Source of the DNA: an uncultured beta proteobacterium
GTDB lineage: Bacteria > Pseudomonadota > Gammaproteobacteria > Burkholderiales > Burkholderiaceae
Direction: 5' to 3'
NCBI GenBank assembly: GCA_903845455.1
Contig: CAIMXN010000091.1
Span: 1-29,518, forward strand
Length of the DNA stretch: 29,518 nucleotides
Part shown: piece after piece, positions 1 to 7,701 of the stretch
Layout of the letters: each line of letters opens with the position of its first letter
Numbering within the stretch: the stretch's first letter is position 1
Notes under the pieces: generated by a model
The model's input: only the letters and a program-made list of their open reading frames with translations
Told to the model about the DNA's origin: nothing
Databases searched by the model: none
Program-made: the position numbers and the translations under genes

Positions 1-2182
1 GCTTGGTCGTTTCACTCGCACCAGCGGAGATGCTGGAAATCTAGAGACCACACTGCGTTTAGAAAAGATTCGTTGTGCTGCTTGTGTTTGGCTATGCGAG
101 CAACACCTACGCCGAACCTCTGGTGTGAAAGATGTACAAATTAATTACGTTACACAAAAGGTCAAGATTATTTTTTCTCCAACTCAAGTCAGCTTGGCCA
201 GATTGATTTTTGAAATTGAGCGTATTGGTTATGAGGCTTGGCCATTTGAGCCATCACTTTCTGTTGAGAGGTCTAAGAAAGAAAAACGCCAATTACTCAC
301 TAGGTTGGGGGTTGCTTTATTAGGCATGATGCAAGTCATGATGTACGCGTGGCCATCTTATGTGGACGCCACTGATATTACTGTTGAATATAGATTGCTA
401 TTAGGTTGGACTAGTTGGGTATTGACAGTGCCGGTGATAGTATATTCGGCAGGACCAATCTTTCAGGCAGCATGGCGTAGCGTTCAATCATTTCAGCAAA
501 CGCACATGTTGGGCATGGATGTGCCGATTGCACTCGCCTTAGCGTTGGCATTTATTGCGGGCACAATTAATTTAGTCACTGGTTCTGGGCAAAGTTATTT
601 TGATTCGATCACGATGTTTGTGGCTTTTATTTTGGCAGCGCGTTATGTTGAATTACTTGCAAGGCAAGATGCACAGGGTGGTGCCGAGGCATTAGCCAAA
701 CAACTTCCTGCAACGTGTGAGCGTGTGCTTGACTACCCACAGTCTCAAGAGATTACTTTAGTTCCTGTTGTTAATTGCATGCCTGGAGAAGTTTTGAGAG
801 TTTCTCCAGGAGAAGTTGTCCCTGCAGATGGTATTTTGATTGCTTGTGAAAGCGCTATAGATGAATCTTTATTAACTGGAGAATCTAAGCCTATTGATAA
901 AAAGATTGGCGATCAAATCTATGCAGGCACTCACAATATTTTAAATCCGTTTTTCATGAGGATAGAAGCTGTAGGTCAGTCTACTAGGATTGCCGGCATT
1001 GCTTCCTTATTGGATCAAGCTTTATTAGCTAAACCATTGATGGTGAGTCTGGCTGAAAAGTGGGCTGCTTATTTTGTTGGTTTTTTATTGCTGAGCGCCT
1101 TTTTATCTTCGGCAATTTGGTTGTACATCGATCCTAGTAAGGCTTGGACTGTCTTGGTTGCTGTGTTAGTTGCAAGCTGTCCTTGTGCGCTATCGCTTGC
1201 TGTGCCAACTGCGATGGCAGCGGCACAGGGAGCCGTCACACGACTTGGACTATTGATTGTGCGTGGACATGTGATGGAGGGTTTGGTCAAGGCGAGTGAT
1301 CTTGTGCTTGATAAGACCGGCACTTTAACAATGGGTCAACCACAATTGAAGGAGATTGTGAACTTGCGCCCTGACTATCATCGCCAAGACGCTTTGGCTT
1401 TAGCAACCGCTTTGGAAGCGGGGCAGCGCCATCCTCTCGCACTTTCTTTACTACGTGCTGCTGAACTTGAAAATTTGTCGCTACCTGTTTTAGCTGAACC
1501 CGTTACAAATCAACTTGGTAAGGGCTTGAGTTCTGGTCCATATCGCTTGGGGAGCTCAAACTGGATTGGTACGTATCAAAATCTTGAAACTGGGCAATAT
1601 GGTCAGGTGCATTTGGCTGACGAACAAGGCCTGATTGCCAGCTTTATTTTTTTAGATACACCAAGAATAGGCCTGCAGGATTTTTTAGTTACTGTAAAAG
1701 CTAGAAACATCAGCGTGCATTTGGTCTCGGGGGATGACCCAGCAACAGTAGCTTGGTGGGCAGCACAAGTAGGTATCGAAAGTTATCAGGGTGGATGCAC
1801 TCCAGAAGATAAGTACAACTATATCGAGTTGCTACAAAAAGCAGGGTCTTTTGTATGGGCGATTGGCGATGGTGTGAATGACGCCCCATTGCTGGCACGT
1901 GCTGATATTTCTATGGCGGTTGGTGCCGGTGCGCCATTGGCTTCTGCTGGCGCTGATGCGATTTTGACAACAAGCTCTTTGGCACCTTTAGCGAAGATAT
2001 TGTTGTTGGCTGATAAAACGCAAATGGTCATTAAACAAAATCTCATTTGGGCTTTGATTTACAACTTGCTTGCAATACCGGCAGCAATGATGGGCTTGGT
2101 AAATCCCTGGATCGCTGGGATTGGAATGTCTTTATCTTCCTTAGTGGTTACTTTGAATGCTTGGCGCCTCAGAAAGGCTTAG
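1..2182 (+). CDS. ccoI: Copper-translocating P1B-type ATPase CcoI/FixI, 5' end outside window
   Basis: This inner-membrane ATPase of the CcoI/FixI type moves copper across the membrane for assembly of the cbb3 oxidase. A GTG at 125 could be taken as the start, but the same frame is open back to base 2 and encodes an HMA metal-binding motif, CAAC, at 74-85. The gene therefore begins before the window. Further motifs follow in order: TGES in the actuator domain, the transmembrane CPC metal site at 1178-1186, the phosphorylated DKTGT at 1310-1324, an RHP motif of the nucleotide-binding domain, and GDGVND near the C-terminus. CPC places it in the P1B copper group. ccoS follows after 9 bases, and ccoNOQP lies downstream. 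The family is certain, and the neighbours support CcoI rather than a general CopA detoxification pump. Confidence 0.93.
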   Translation, partial: LGRFTRTSGDAGNLETTLRLEKIRCAACVWLCEQHLRRTSGVKDVQINYVTQKVKIIFSPTQVSLARLIFEIERIGYEAWPFEPSLSVERSKKEKRQLLTRLGVALLGMMQVMMYAWPSYVDATDITVEYRLLLGWTSWVLTVPVIVYSAGPIFQAAWRSVQSFQQTHMLGMDVPIALALALAFIAGTINLVTGSGQSYFDSITMFVAFILAARYVELLARQDAQGGAEALAKQLPATCERVLDYPQSQEITLVPVVNCMPGEVLRVSPGEVVPADGILIACESAIDESLLTGESKPIDKKIGDQIYAGTHNILNPFFMRIEAVGQSTRIAGIASLLDQALLAKPLMVSLAEKWAAYFVGFLLLSAFLSSAIWLYIDPSKAWTVLVAVLVASCPCALSLAVPTAMAAAQGAVTRLGLLIVRGHVMEGLVKASDLVLDKTGTLTMGQPQLKEIVNLRPDYHRQDALALATALEAGQRHPLALSLLRAAELENLSLPVLAEPVTNQLGKGLSSGPYRLGSSNWIGTYQNLETGQYGQVHLADEQGLIASFIFLDTPRIGLQDFLVTVKARNISVHLVSGDDPATVAWWAAQVGIESYQGGCTPEDKYNYIELLQKAGSFVWAIGDGVNDAPLLARADISMAVGAGAPLASAGADAILTTSSLAPLAKILLLADKTQMVIKQNLIWALIYNLLAIPAAMMGLVNPWIAGIGMSLSSLVVTLNAWRLRKA

Positions 2183-2191
2183 ACTTGCGTC

Positions 2192-2374
2192 ATGGAAAGC
2201 CTATTTCTCTTAATCCCTTTATCTTTGATCTTAGTTGGCGTCTTGGCGTGGATTTTGCGTTGGTCGGTCAAGAATGGGCAGTTTGATGACCTAGAAGGTC
2301 CGGGGCAAGCCATCCTGATGGATGATGATGCTCCTCAGCTTGGCAGTAGCTCAAAACCCACTCAAAAGCATTAA
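2192..2374 (+). CDS. ccoS: Cbb3-type oxidase assembly protein CcoS
   Basis: A 60-residue protein with one N-terminal membrane segment (about residues 4-24) followed by the family signature W-S-V-K-N-G-Q-F-D-D-L-E-G-P, then a short acidic tail. CcoS is needed for maturation of cbb3 oxidase and is usually encoded beside ccoI, as here (9-base gap). No good Shine-Dalgarno sequence precedes the ATG, so translation may be coupled to ccoI. Family assignment rests on size, topology, the QFDDLEGP motif and position. Confidence 0.9.
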   Translation: MESLFLLIPLSLILVGVLAWILRWSVKNGQFDDLEGPGQAILMDDDAPQLGSSSKPTQKH

Positions 2375-2427
2375 ATTTGAGGTTTTTTGGTTTGAGGCTT
2401 TTTAGAGGGTAATGACCCACACCCTTT

Positions 2428-2441
2428 TTGATGTAGATCAA
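2428..2441 (+). promoter_or_regulatory. FNR/ANR box upstream of ccoN
   Basis: The sequence TTGATGTAGATCAA matches the FNR consensus TTGAT-N4-ATCAA with no mismatch. Its centre is at 2434.5. A GATAAT hexamer at 2464-2469 is in -10 position for a start near 2476, which puts the box centre at about -41.5, the usual place for a class II FNR-activated promoter. An FNR-type regulator with the matching recognition residues is encoded at 7702-8475. Low-oxygen induction of ccoNOQP is inferred from this. Confidence 0.9.
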
Positions 2442-2463
2442 AACTGCTTTTAGGGCTTAATTC

Positions 2464-2469
2464 GATAAT
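2464..2469 (+). promoter_or_regulatory. Candidate -10 element of the ccoN promoter
   Basis: GATAAT differs at one position from TATAAT and lies 22 bases after the FNR box. No sigma-70 -35 element is evident, which fits activator dependence. The start site near 2476 is an inference from spacing only. Confidence 0.6.
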
Positions 2470-2522
2470 GATTTCAGTCTATTTGGATTATGTCGCTGTT
2501 TGGTCACAAAAAAGGAGAAACC

Positions 2523-3962
2523 ATGGGGCTTACCGTGGGGGGTAATCAAGATACCTTCAATTACAAGGTTGTCAGCCAGTTCGCCATTGTTACTGTGCTT
2601 TGGGGAATTGTGGGCATGCTGGTGGGGGTTATTCTCGCGGCTCAGCTCATCTGGCCTGAAATCACTTTTAACATTCCTTGGCTCAGTTACGGTCGCTTAC
2701 GTCCATTGCACACTAACGCAGTTATTTTTGCTTTTGGTGGATCTGCACTCTTTGCGACCTCGTATTACATCGTGCAGCGCACCTGTCAAGCGCGACTCTT
2801 CTGTGACAAGTTAGCTGCTTTTACTTTTTGGGGTTGGCAAGCCGTGATTGTCTTGGCTGCCGTGACTTTACCCTTGGGATTGTCTACTTCTAAAGAGTAT
2901 GCAGAATTAGAGTGGCCAATTGATCTGCTGATTACTGTCGTTTGGGTGGCATATGCTGTGGTGTTCTTTGGCACCATTATGAAGCGTAAGACTAAGCATA
3001 TTTATGTTTCTAACTGGTTCTTCGGAGCTTACATTCTGACGATTGCGATCCTCCATATTTTTAATAATTTAGAGATGCCCGCTAGCTTGTGGAAATCTTA
3101 TTCTGCATACGCTGGTGTTCAGGATGCAATGGTGCAGTGGTGGTATGGTCATAACGCAGTAGGCTTTTTCTTAACTACAAGCTTTTTGGGCATGATGTAT
3201 TACTTCATTCCTAAGCAAGCTGAGCGTCCAATCTACTCATATCGTTTATCTATCGTTCACTTCTGGGCTTTGAACTTTACTTATATGTGGGCGGGCCCTC
3301 ATCATCTGCAACATACTTCTTTGCCAGATTGGACCCAATCTTTAGGTACAGTATTTTCAATAATCCTCTTGGCACCTTCATGGGGTGGCATGATCAACGG
3401 CATCATGACTTTATCTGGTGCTTGGTATAAATTACGCCGTGATCCAATTTTAAAATTCTTGGTAGTGGCTTTGTCTTTCTACGGCATGTCGACGTTCGAA
3501 GGTTCGATGATGTCGATCAAGACTGTTAACAGCTTGTCTCATTACACAGACTGGACTATTGGTCACGTGCACTCAGGTGCTTTGGGTTGGGTTGCCATGA
3601 TTACCATCGGTTCTCTGTATTACCTGATTCCACGCTTAGTTGGTCAGAAAGAAATGTATAGCGTGAAGTGGATAGAACTGCACTTCTGGATCGCAACCAT
3701 CGGGGTAGTTCTGTACATTGCTGCCATGTGGATTGCTGGCGTCATGCAAGGATTGATGTGGAGAGCATTTGAAGCTGATGGCACCTTGACTTATAGCTTT
3801 GTTGAATCTGTGAAAGCAACTTATCCCTTCTATGTGATTCGTTTGATGGGTGGACTTTGCTATCTCAGCGGTATGTTCTTGATGGCTTATAACGTCTTCA
3901 AAACCGTGCAAGGTAAAACTTTTATCAATGCGCCAATTCCATTGGCTATTACCAATCACTAA
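2523..3962 (+). CDS. ccoN: Cbb3-type cytochrome c oxidase subunit I, CcoN
   Basis: Catalytic subunit that reduces oxygen and pumps protons, 479 residues from the ATG at 2523. That start is preferred over the in-frame ATG at 2490 because a strong AAAGGAG (2511-2517) precedes it by 5 bases. The ligands known from Pseudomonas stutzeri CcoN are all present with a constant shift of three residues: H63 and H350 for low-spin heme b, H348 for heme b3, H210, H260 and H261 for CuB, and Y254 as the cross-linked tyrosine. E326 in the FEGSMMS stretch is also kept. The protein is hydrophobic throughout, as expected for 12 helices. It is first in the FNR-box promoter's transcript, and ccoO follows after 12 bases. 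Confidence 0.97.
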   Translation: MGLTVGGNQDTFNYKVVSQFAIVTVLWGIVGMLVGVILAAQLIWPEITFNIPWLSYGRLRPLHTNAVIFAFGGSALFATSYYIVQRTCQARLFCDKLAAFTFWGWQAVIVLAAVTLPLGLSTSKEYAELEWPIDLLITVVWVAYAVVFFGTIMKRKTKHIYVSNWFFGAYILTIAILHIFNNLEMPASLWKSYSAYAGVQDAMVQWWYGHNAVGFFLTTSFLGMMYYFIPKQAERPIYSYRLSIVHFWALNFTYMWAGPHHLQHTSLPDWTQSLGTVFSIILLAPSWGGMINGIMTLSGAWYKLRRDPILKFLVVALSFYGMSTFEGSMMSIKTVNSLSHYTDWTIGHVHSGALGWVAMITIGSLYYLIPRLVGQKEMYSVKWIELHFWIATIGVVLYIAAMWIAGVMQGLMWRAFEADGTLTYSFVESVKATYPFYVIRLMGGLCYLSGMFLMAYNVFKTVQGKTFINAPIPLAITNH

Positions 3963-3974
3963 GAGGAGAAGAAA

Positions 3975-4625
3975 ATGTCTACTGAAAATAAATTCTTTTC
4001 CCACGGAACCTTAGAGAAGAATGTTGGCTGGTTGATCATCGCGACAATTGTTGTAGTATCGATTGCCGGTTTAGTTCAGATCGTTCCTTTATTTTTCCAG
4101 CACTCCACGACCGAGCCTAGTCCTGGAGTTGTCCCTTACACAGCCTTGCGTTTGGCTGGGCGTGATATTTATCAGCGTGAAGGTTGTGTTGGTTGTCATT
4201 CGCAACAGATCCGCACCTTGCGTTCAGAAGTAGAGCGTTATGGTCCTTATTCCCTGGCCGGTGAGTCTGTATTTGATCATCCATTTCTATGGGGTAGTAA
4301 GCGTACTGGTCCGGATTTAGCCCGGGTTGGTAGTCGCTATTCTGATGCTTGGCAACAAATCCACTTGAATAATCCCCGTGATGTTGTCCCAGAGTCAAAT
4401 ATGCCGGCATATCCATGGCTAGCAAAAAACCCAGCGGATGTTAGCTCAATCCAGTCACATTTAATTGCGCTGCGTCGTTTGGGTGTGCCATACACCGATG
4501 AAGATATTGCTAATGCTCCCAAAGAGTTGGAAGGTAAGACTGAGCTTGATGCGTTGGTTGCGTATCTTCAGGGTCTAGGCGTTTCGCGTAGATATATGAC
4601 TGTTGATGAAGTTGTTGTGAAGTAA
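3975..4625 (+). CDS. ccoO: Cbb3-type oxidase monoheme cytochrome subunit II, CcoO
   Basis: A membrane-anchored monoheme cytochrome c of 216 residues that passes electrons to CcoN. One N-terminal membrane anchor (about residues 18-40) is followed by a periplasmic domain with the heme site C71-V-G-C74-H75, and M143 in a SNMPAYPW stretch is the likely axial ligand. The signature GCVGCHSQQIRTL is typical of CcoO. AGAGGAG at 3962-3968 lies 6 bases before the ATG. Length and motif positions are normal for the family. Confidence 0.96.
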   Translation: MSTENKFFSHGTLEKNVGWLIIATIVVVSIAGLVQIVPLFFQHSTTEPSPGVVPYTALRLAGRDIYQREGCVGCHSQQIRTLRSEVERYGPYSLAGESVFDHPFLWGSKRTGPDLARVGSRYSDAWQQIHLNNPRDVVPESNMPAYPWLAKNPADVSSIQSHLIALRRLGVPYTDEDIANAPKELEGKTELDALVAYLQGLGVSRRYMTVDEVVVK

Positions 4626-4661
4626 CTGCTAGGATTTTTAATTTAAAGCGATATAAATCAA

Positions 4662-4829
4662 ATGGAAAAAATCACACCTTACCTCTCAGCATTTTCAACA
4701 TTAATTGGCATCATCTTTTTTGTGGGCATTGTTTGGTGGGCCTGGTCTCCGCAGAGACAGCCAGAGAATGAGGCGTCAGCGGAGCTTCCATTTGATCTTC
4801 CAGATGAATTTAGTAAGGACAAATCATGA
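4662..4829 (+). CDS. ccoQ: Cbb3-type oxidase small subunit CcoQ
   Basis: A 55-residue protein between ccoO and ccoP. It begins MEKITPYLSAFST, has one membrane helix ending in GIVWWAW, then a short acidic tail. Size, the aromatic end of the helix and the position between ccoO and ccoP fit CcoQ, which stabilises the cbb3 complex. Its TGA stop overlaps the ccoP ATG (ATGA at 4826-4829), so translation of the two is probably coupled. The Shine-Dalgarno sequence is weak. CcoQ is poorly conserved in sequence, so context carries much of the call. Confidence 0.88.
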   Translation: MEKITPYLSAFSTLIGIIFFVGIVWWAWSPQRQPENEASAELPFDLPDEFSKDKS

Positions 4830-5755
4830 GTGACTTTCTTGGTGGCGGCTGGAGTATCTATATCGCCCTCGTGGCATTACTTGGCATTTTTTGGTGTATT
4901 TGGTTGTTATTCTCTCAACGCAAAGCAAAGGTTGTGCATACGGCTGATGGCGCAGTTGCGGATACAGGCCATGTTTGGGATGATGATTTACGCGAGCTAA
5001 ACAATCCCTTACCAGGCTGGTGGAAGTGGATGTTCTTACTGTCTTGCATCTTTGGTTTGTTCTATTTAGTTTTGTATCCAGGTCTTGGTTCTTATCCAGG
5101 AATCTTGGGCTACAGTACTGATGGTGCTTTGATGAGTTCTATGACTACCGCTAACGATGAGTTGAAGCCCGTATATGCCAAATATGTGAAGATGGACATC
5201 GAGCAAGTTGCAGCTGATCCAAAAGCACGCGAGATGGGCCAACGTCTTTTCTTGAATTCTTGTGCCCAGTGCCATGGTTCTGATGCGGGTGGCGCCAAAG
5301 GCTTCCCTAACTTAACGGATGGCGATTGGCTTTATGGTGGCGCACCTGAGAATATTAAAACGACACTTATTAATGGCCGTGGTGGTGTGATGCCGCCATT
5401 TGGGGCAGTATTGAATGCCAGTCAGATTCAGGATGTTACTAACTATGTGCGTAGCCTCTCTGGACTGCCTGCTGATGATTTAAAAGCTACGCGTGGTGCT
5501 GAGGTTTTTAAGGCTAATTGCGTAGCTTGTCATGGCGCTGATGGTAAAGGTAATATTGCTCTAGGCGCACCTAACTTAACTGACAAGATTTGGTTGTATG
5601 GTGCTTCTGAGGAAACTATTACAGAGACATTAACTAAAGGTCGTATAGCGATGATGCCGGCTCAAGACAAAGTGTTAAGTCCCGAGAAGATTCACCTTTT
5701 AACAGCTTATGTTTGGGGTCTATCTAACAATAAACCTACACCAGTAACTAAGTAG
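4826..5755 (+). CDS. ccoP: Cbb3-type oxidase diheme cytochrome subunit III, CcoP
   Basis: A diheme cytochrome c of 309 residues that brings electrons into the oxidase. Two N-terminal membrane helices (about residues 11-30 and 68-87) precede two cytochrome c domains with heme sites C146-A-Q-C149-H150 and C232-V-A-C235-H236. Likely methionine ligands lie near M189 and M276 or M277. The two-helix N-terminus is the longer version of CcoP found in many proteobacteria. AAGGA at 4815-4819 is 6 bases before the ATG, and the start overlaps the ccoQ stop. Confidence 0.96.
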   Translation: MSDFLGGGWSIYIALVALLGIFWCIWLLFSQRKAKVVHTADGAVADTGHVWDDDLRELNNPLPGWWKWMFLLSCIFGLFYLVLYPGLGSYPGILGYSTDGALMSSMTTANDELKPVYAKYVKMDIEQVAADPKAREMGQRLFLNSCAQCHGSDAGGAKGFPNLTDGDWLYGGAPENIKTTLINGRGGVMPPFGAVLNASQIQDVTNYVRSLSGLPADDLKATRGAEVFKANCVACHGADGKGNIALGAPNLTDKIWLYGASEETITETLTKGRIAMMPAQDKVLSPEKIHLLTAYVWGLSNNKPTPVTK

Positions 5756-5757
5756 TC

Positions 5758-7212
5758 GTGGCTGATTCACCAGTTGGGAAGCCTATTCCCATTAATGTCA
5801 TAGAGGAATCCCTCTATGAAGTTCGAAGTAAGATTTATCCACGTTCTGTTAGCGGGCTCTTTGCCCGCTGGCGTTACGTTTTCGTGATTGCTACCCAGCT
5901 ACTATTCTATGGCTTACCATGGTTTAGTTGGAATGGCCGTCAAGCAATTCTCTTTGATTTAATTCAGCGTAAGTTCTACATCTTTGGCTTAGTTCTTTGG
6001 CCACAAGATGTGATCTATCTCACTCTCTTACTGATTCTTTCAGCATTAGCACTTTTTCTCTTTACGGCAGTTGCAGGCCGCTTGTTTTGTGGCTACGCTT
6101 GTCCGCAAACCGTCTATACCGAAATCTTTATGTGGATCGAGCGCAAGATTGAAGGCGATCGTTTTGCGCGTATTCGTTTAGATGGTGAGGAGTGGCCTTG
6201 GGGTGTTCGTAAGTGGCGCATCAAAATTACGAAACATATAATTTGGCTCCTTGTTGCATTTTGGACAGGGTTTACTTTTATTGGCTACTTCACTCCAATT
6301 GATACTTTGTCCGGGGCAATTTTGCACTTAGCTCTTGGACCATGGCAGTTATTTTGGTTATGTTTTTACAGCTTTGCGACTTGGGGTAATGCGGGCTTCA
6401 TGCGCGAGCAAGTATGTAAATATATGTGCCCCTATGCACGCTTTCAAAGTGTGATGGTAGATAAAGATACTTTTTTGGTGACGTATGACAAAGTTCGTGG
6501 TGAGCCTCGAGGAAGCCGTAGTAAAAGCGTTGATCAGGTCTCACTAGGTTTGGGCGATTGTGTCGATTGCAGTATTTGCGTGCAGGTTTGCCCAACTGGT
6601 ATTGATATTCGGGATGGCTTGCAGTATATGTGTATTGGCTGTGGCGCTTGCATTGATGCCTGTGATCAAGTGATGGAAAAAGTAGAGTACCCAAAGGGCT
6701 TGATTCGCTACACCACTGAACGCGCCATTGAAGATAAAGCATCCAATCAAAGTGCCATCAAACACATCTTACGTCCTAGAGTGTTGATTTATACAGCCTT
6801 CATTACTGTTTTGACTGCCGCATTCTTAATTTCCCTGTTAACTCGCAATCCTTTGCGTGTCGATGTGATGCGTGATCGTGGGGCATTGGCTCGTGAGGTT
6901 GATGGGGTGAGAATTGAAAATATCTACCGTATACAAATCATGAATGCCTCTGAACATGCTATGAAGGTTCGCATGAAAGCGTCTGGGTTAAAAGATCTCA
7001 AAATATTAGATTCACAGGGTAGGGAGGTGACTGAAATTGATGTTGGTCCAGCAAGTAACCAGTTGATACCAGTTAAAGTAAGTACTTCTATTGGTGAAAA
7101 CGAAGCTGGTAATTACCCCATTTATTTTGGTGTGAATGCACAAGAGCTCGTAGGTGATCAATCGATCATGAGAACTCGTGATGAAAAATCAACTTTTATT
7201 ATTCCTCGTTAG
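5758..7212 (+). CDS. ccoG: Cbb3 oxidase accessory ferredoxin-like protein CcoG (FixG/RdxA)
   Basis: A membrane iron-sulfur protein of 484 residues. CcoG proteins are implicated in reducing copper during cbb3 assembly. Several membrane helices come first, with C111-G-Y-A-C115-P and C220-K-Y-M-C224-P motifs typical of the NapH/CcoG group. A bacterioferredoxin-like segment carries two [4Fe-4S] sets: C268, C271, C274, C278 and C292, C295, C298, C302. A further helix (about 337-360) leads to a periplasmic Ig-like C-terminal domain. The start is a GTG two bases after the ccoP stop, suggesting coupled translation. Confidence 0.94.
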   Translation: MADSPVGKPIPINVIEESLYEVRSKIYPRSVSGLFARWRYVFVIATQLLFYGLPWFSWNGRQAILFDLIQRKFYIFGLVLWPQDVIYLTLLLILSALALFLFTAVAGRLFCGYACPQTVYTEIFMWIERKIEGDRFARIRLDGEEWPWGVRKWRIKITKHIIWLLVAFWTGFTFIGYFTPIDTLSGAILHLALGPWQLFWLCFYSFATWGNAGFMREQVCKYMCPYARFQSVMVDKDTFLVTYDKVRGEPRGSRSKSVDQVSLGLGDCVDCSICVQVCPTGIDIRDGLQYMCIGCGACIDACDQVMEKVEYPKGLIRYTTERAIEDKASNQSAIKHILRPRVLIYTAFITVLTAAFLISLLTRNPLRVDVMRDRGALAREVDGVRIENIYRIQIMNASEHAMKVRMKASGLKDLKILDSQGREVTEIDVGPASNQLIPVKVSTSIGENEAGNYPIYFGVNAQELVGDQSIMRTRDEKSTFIIPR

Positions 7213-7241
7213 ACTTAAGGACGGATTAGGGAGATATGAAT

Positions 7242-7445
7242 ATGACAGAGCAGCAGACATCTAAACCTTGGTGGAAGCAGTTGTGGCCCTGGTTGTTAAT
7301 CAGCGGTCCAGCAGTAGCAATCCTTGGTTGCGCAATTACTATCTGGTTGGCAGTCAATCTCTATGCTGATAAGCCTTTACGAGATGGTGTTGTAAAGCAG
7401 GGTCTTAAAGTAGAGCAACTCAAAGAAGCGCAGGCAAGCAAATGA
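7242..7445 (+). CDS. Short FixH/CcoH-like membrane protein
   Basis: A 67-residue protein with a tryptophan-rich N-terminus (KPWWKQLWPW), one membrane helix (about residues 19-41), and a tail containing D-K-P-L-x-D-G-V-V-K-Q-G-L. That tail resembles the segment after the helix in FixH/CcoH, where a D-Y-Y-K-x-G-L type motif is common. The large periplasmic domain of full-length FixH is absent. The in-frame ATG at 7236 is only 2 bases from the AGGGAG at 7228-7233, so the ATG at 7242 (8 bases away) is preferred. The last codons overlap the next gene by 4 bases. Position after ccoG matches ccoH/fixH. A cbb3 assembly role is an inference. Confidence 0.7.
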   Translation: MTEQQTSKPWWKQLWPWLLISGPAVAILGCAITIWLAVNLYADKPLRDGVVKQGLKVEQLKEAQASK

Positions 7446-7699
7446 AGTACCCCCTCTTAATTTGGATTTTGTGGCCATCCTTTTTGGTGGCGGGTTTAGC
7501 AGAGGGCTTATTGTTTAGCGTGGTACACCCCTCCGAGCTTTTGTTTTTTGGTCATCACCCCGACATTGCGGATGAAGGCATCTACACTATTGGATTCTTT
7601 GTTATCTGGATGTTCTGCGCGTTTTCGAGCGCTTTAACTGCTTATATTTTGCCGGGGATAGAAGCCCCCTTAGATGCTGGACCATTCGACCGTGGTTGA
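7442..7699 (+). CDS. Small two-helix membrane protein of the cco locus, function unknown
   Basis: An 85-residue hydrophobic protein with two predicted membrane helices (about residues 5-26 and 46-68), joined by a loop with two histidines in FGHHPDIADEG, and ending in a short polar tail. The start ATG overlaps the preceding stop (ATGA), so it is probably translated with the FixH-like protein and belongs to the cco transcript. I do not recognise a named family. The position makes a role in cbb3 assembly or function plausible but unproven. It ends 2 bases before the stop of the convergent fnr gene. Confidence 0.65.
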   Translation: MKYPLLIWILWPSFLVAGLAEGLLFSVVHPSELLFFGHHPDIADEGIYTIGFFVIWMFCAFSSALTAYILPGIEAPLDAGPFDRG

Positions 7700-7701
7700 C
7701 T

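Noticed and set aside
2490..2522. In-frame upstream ATG that would lengthen CcoN by 11 residues
   Set aside because: A strong ribosome binding site lies inside this stretch, 5 bases before the ATG at 2523, and the resulting residue numbers agree with the known CcoN ligands.
6398..6742. Minus-strand open frame of 114 codons
   Set aside because: It is antisense to the ccoG ferredoxin region, and its composition reflects the reverse of the cysteine-rich codons.
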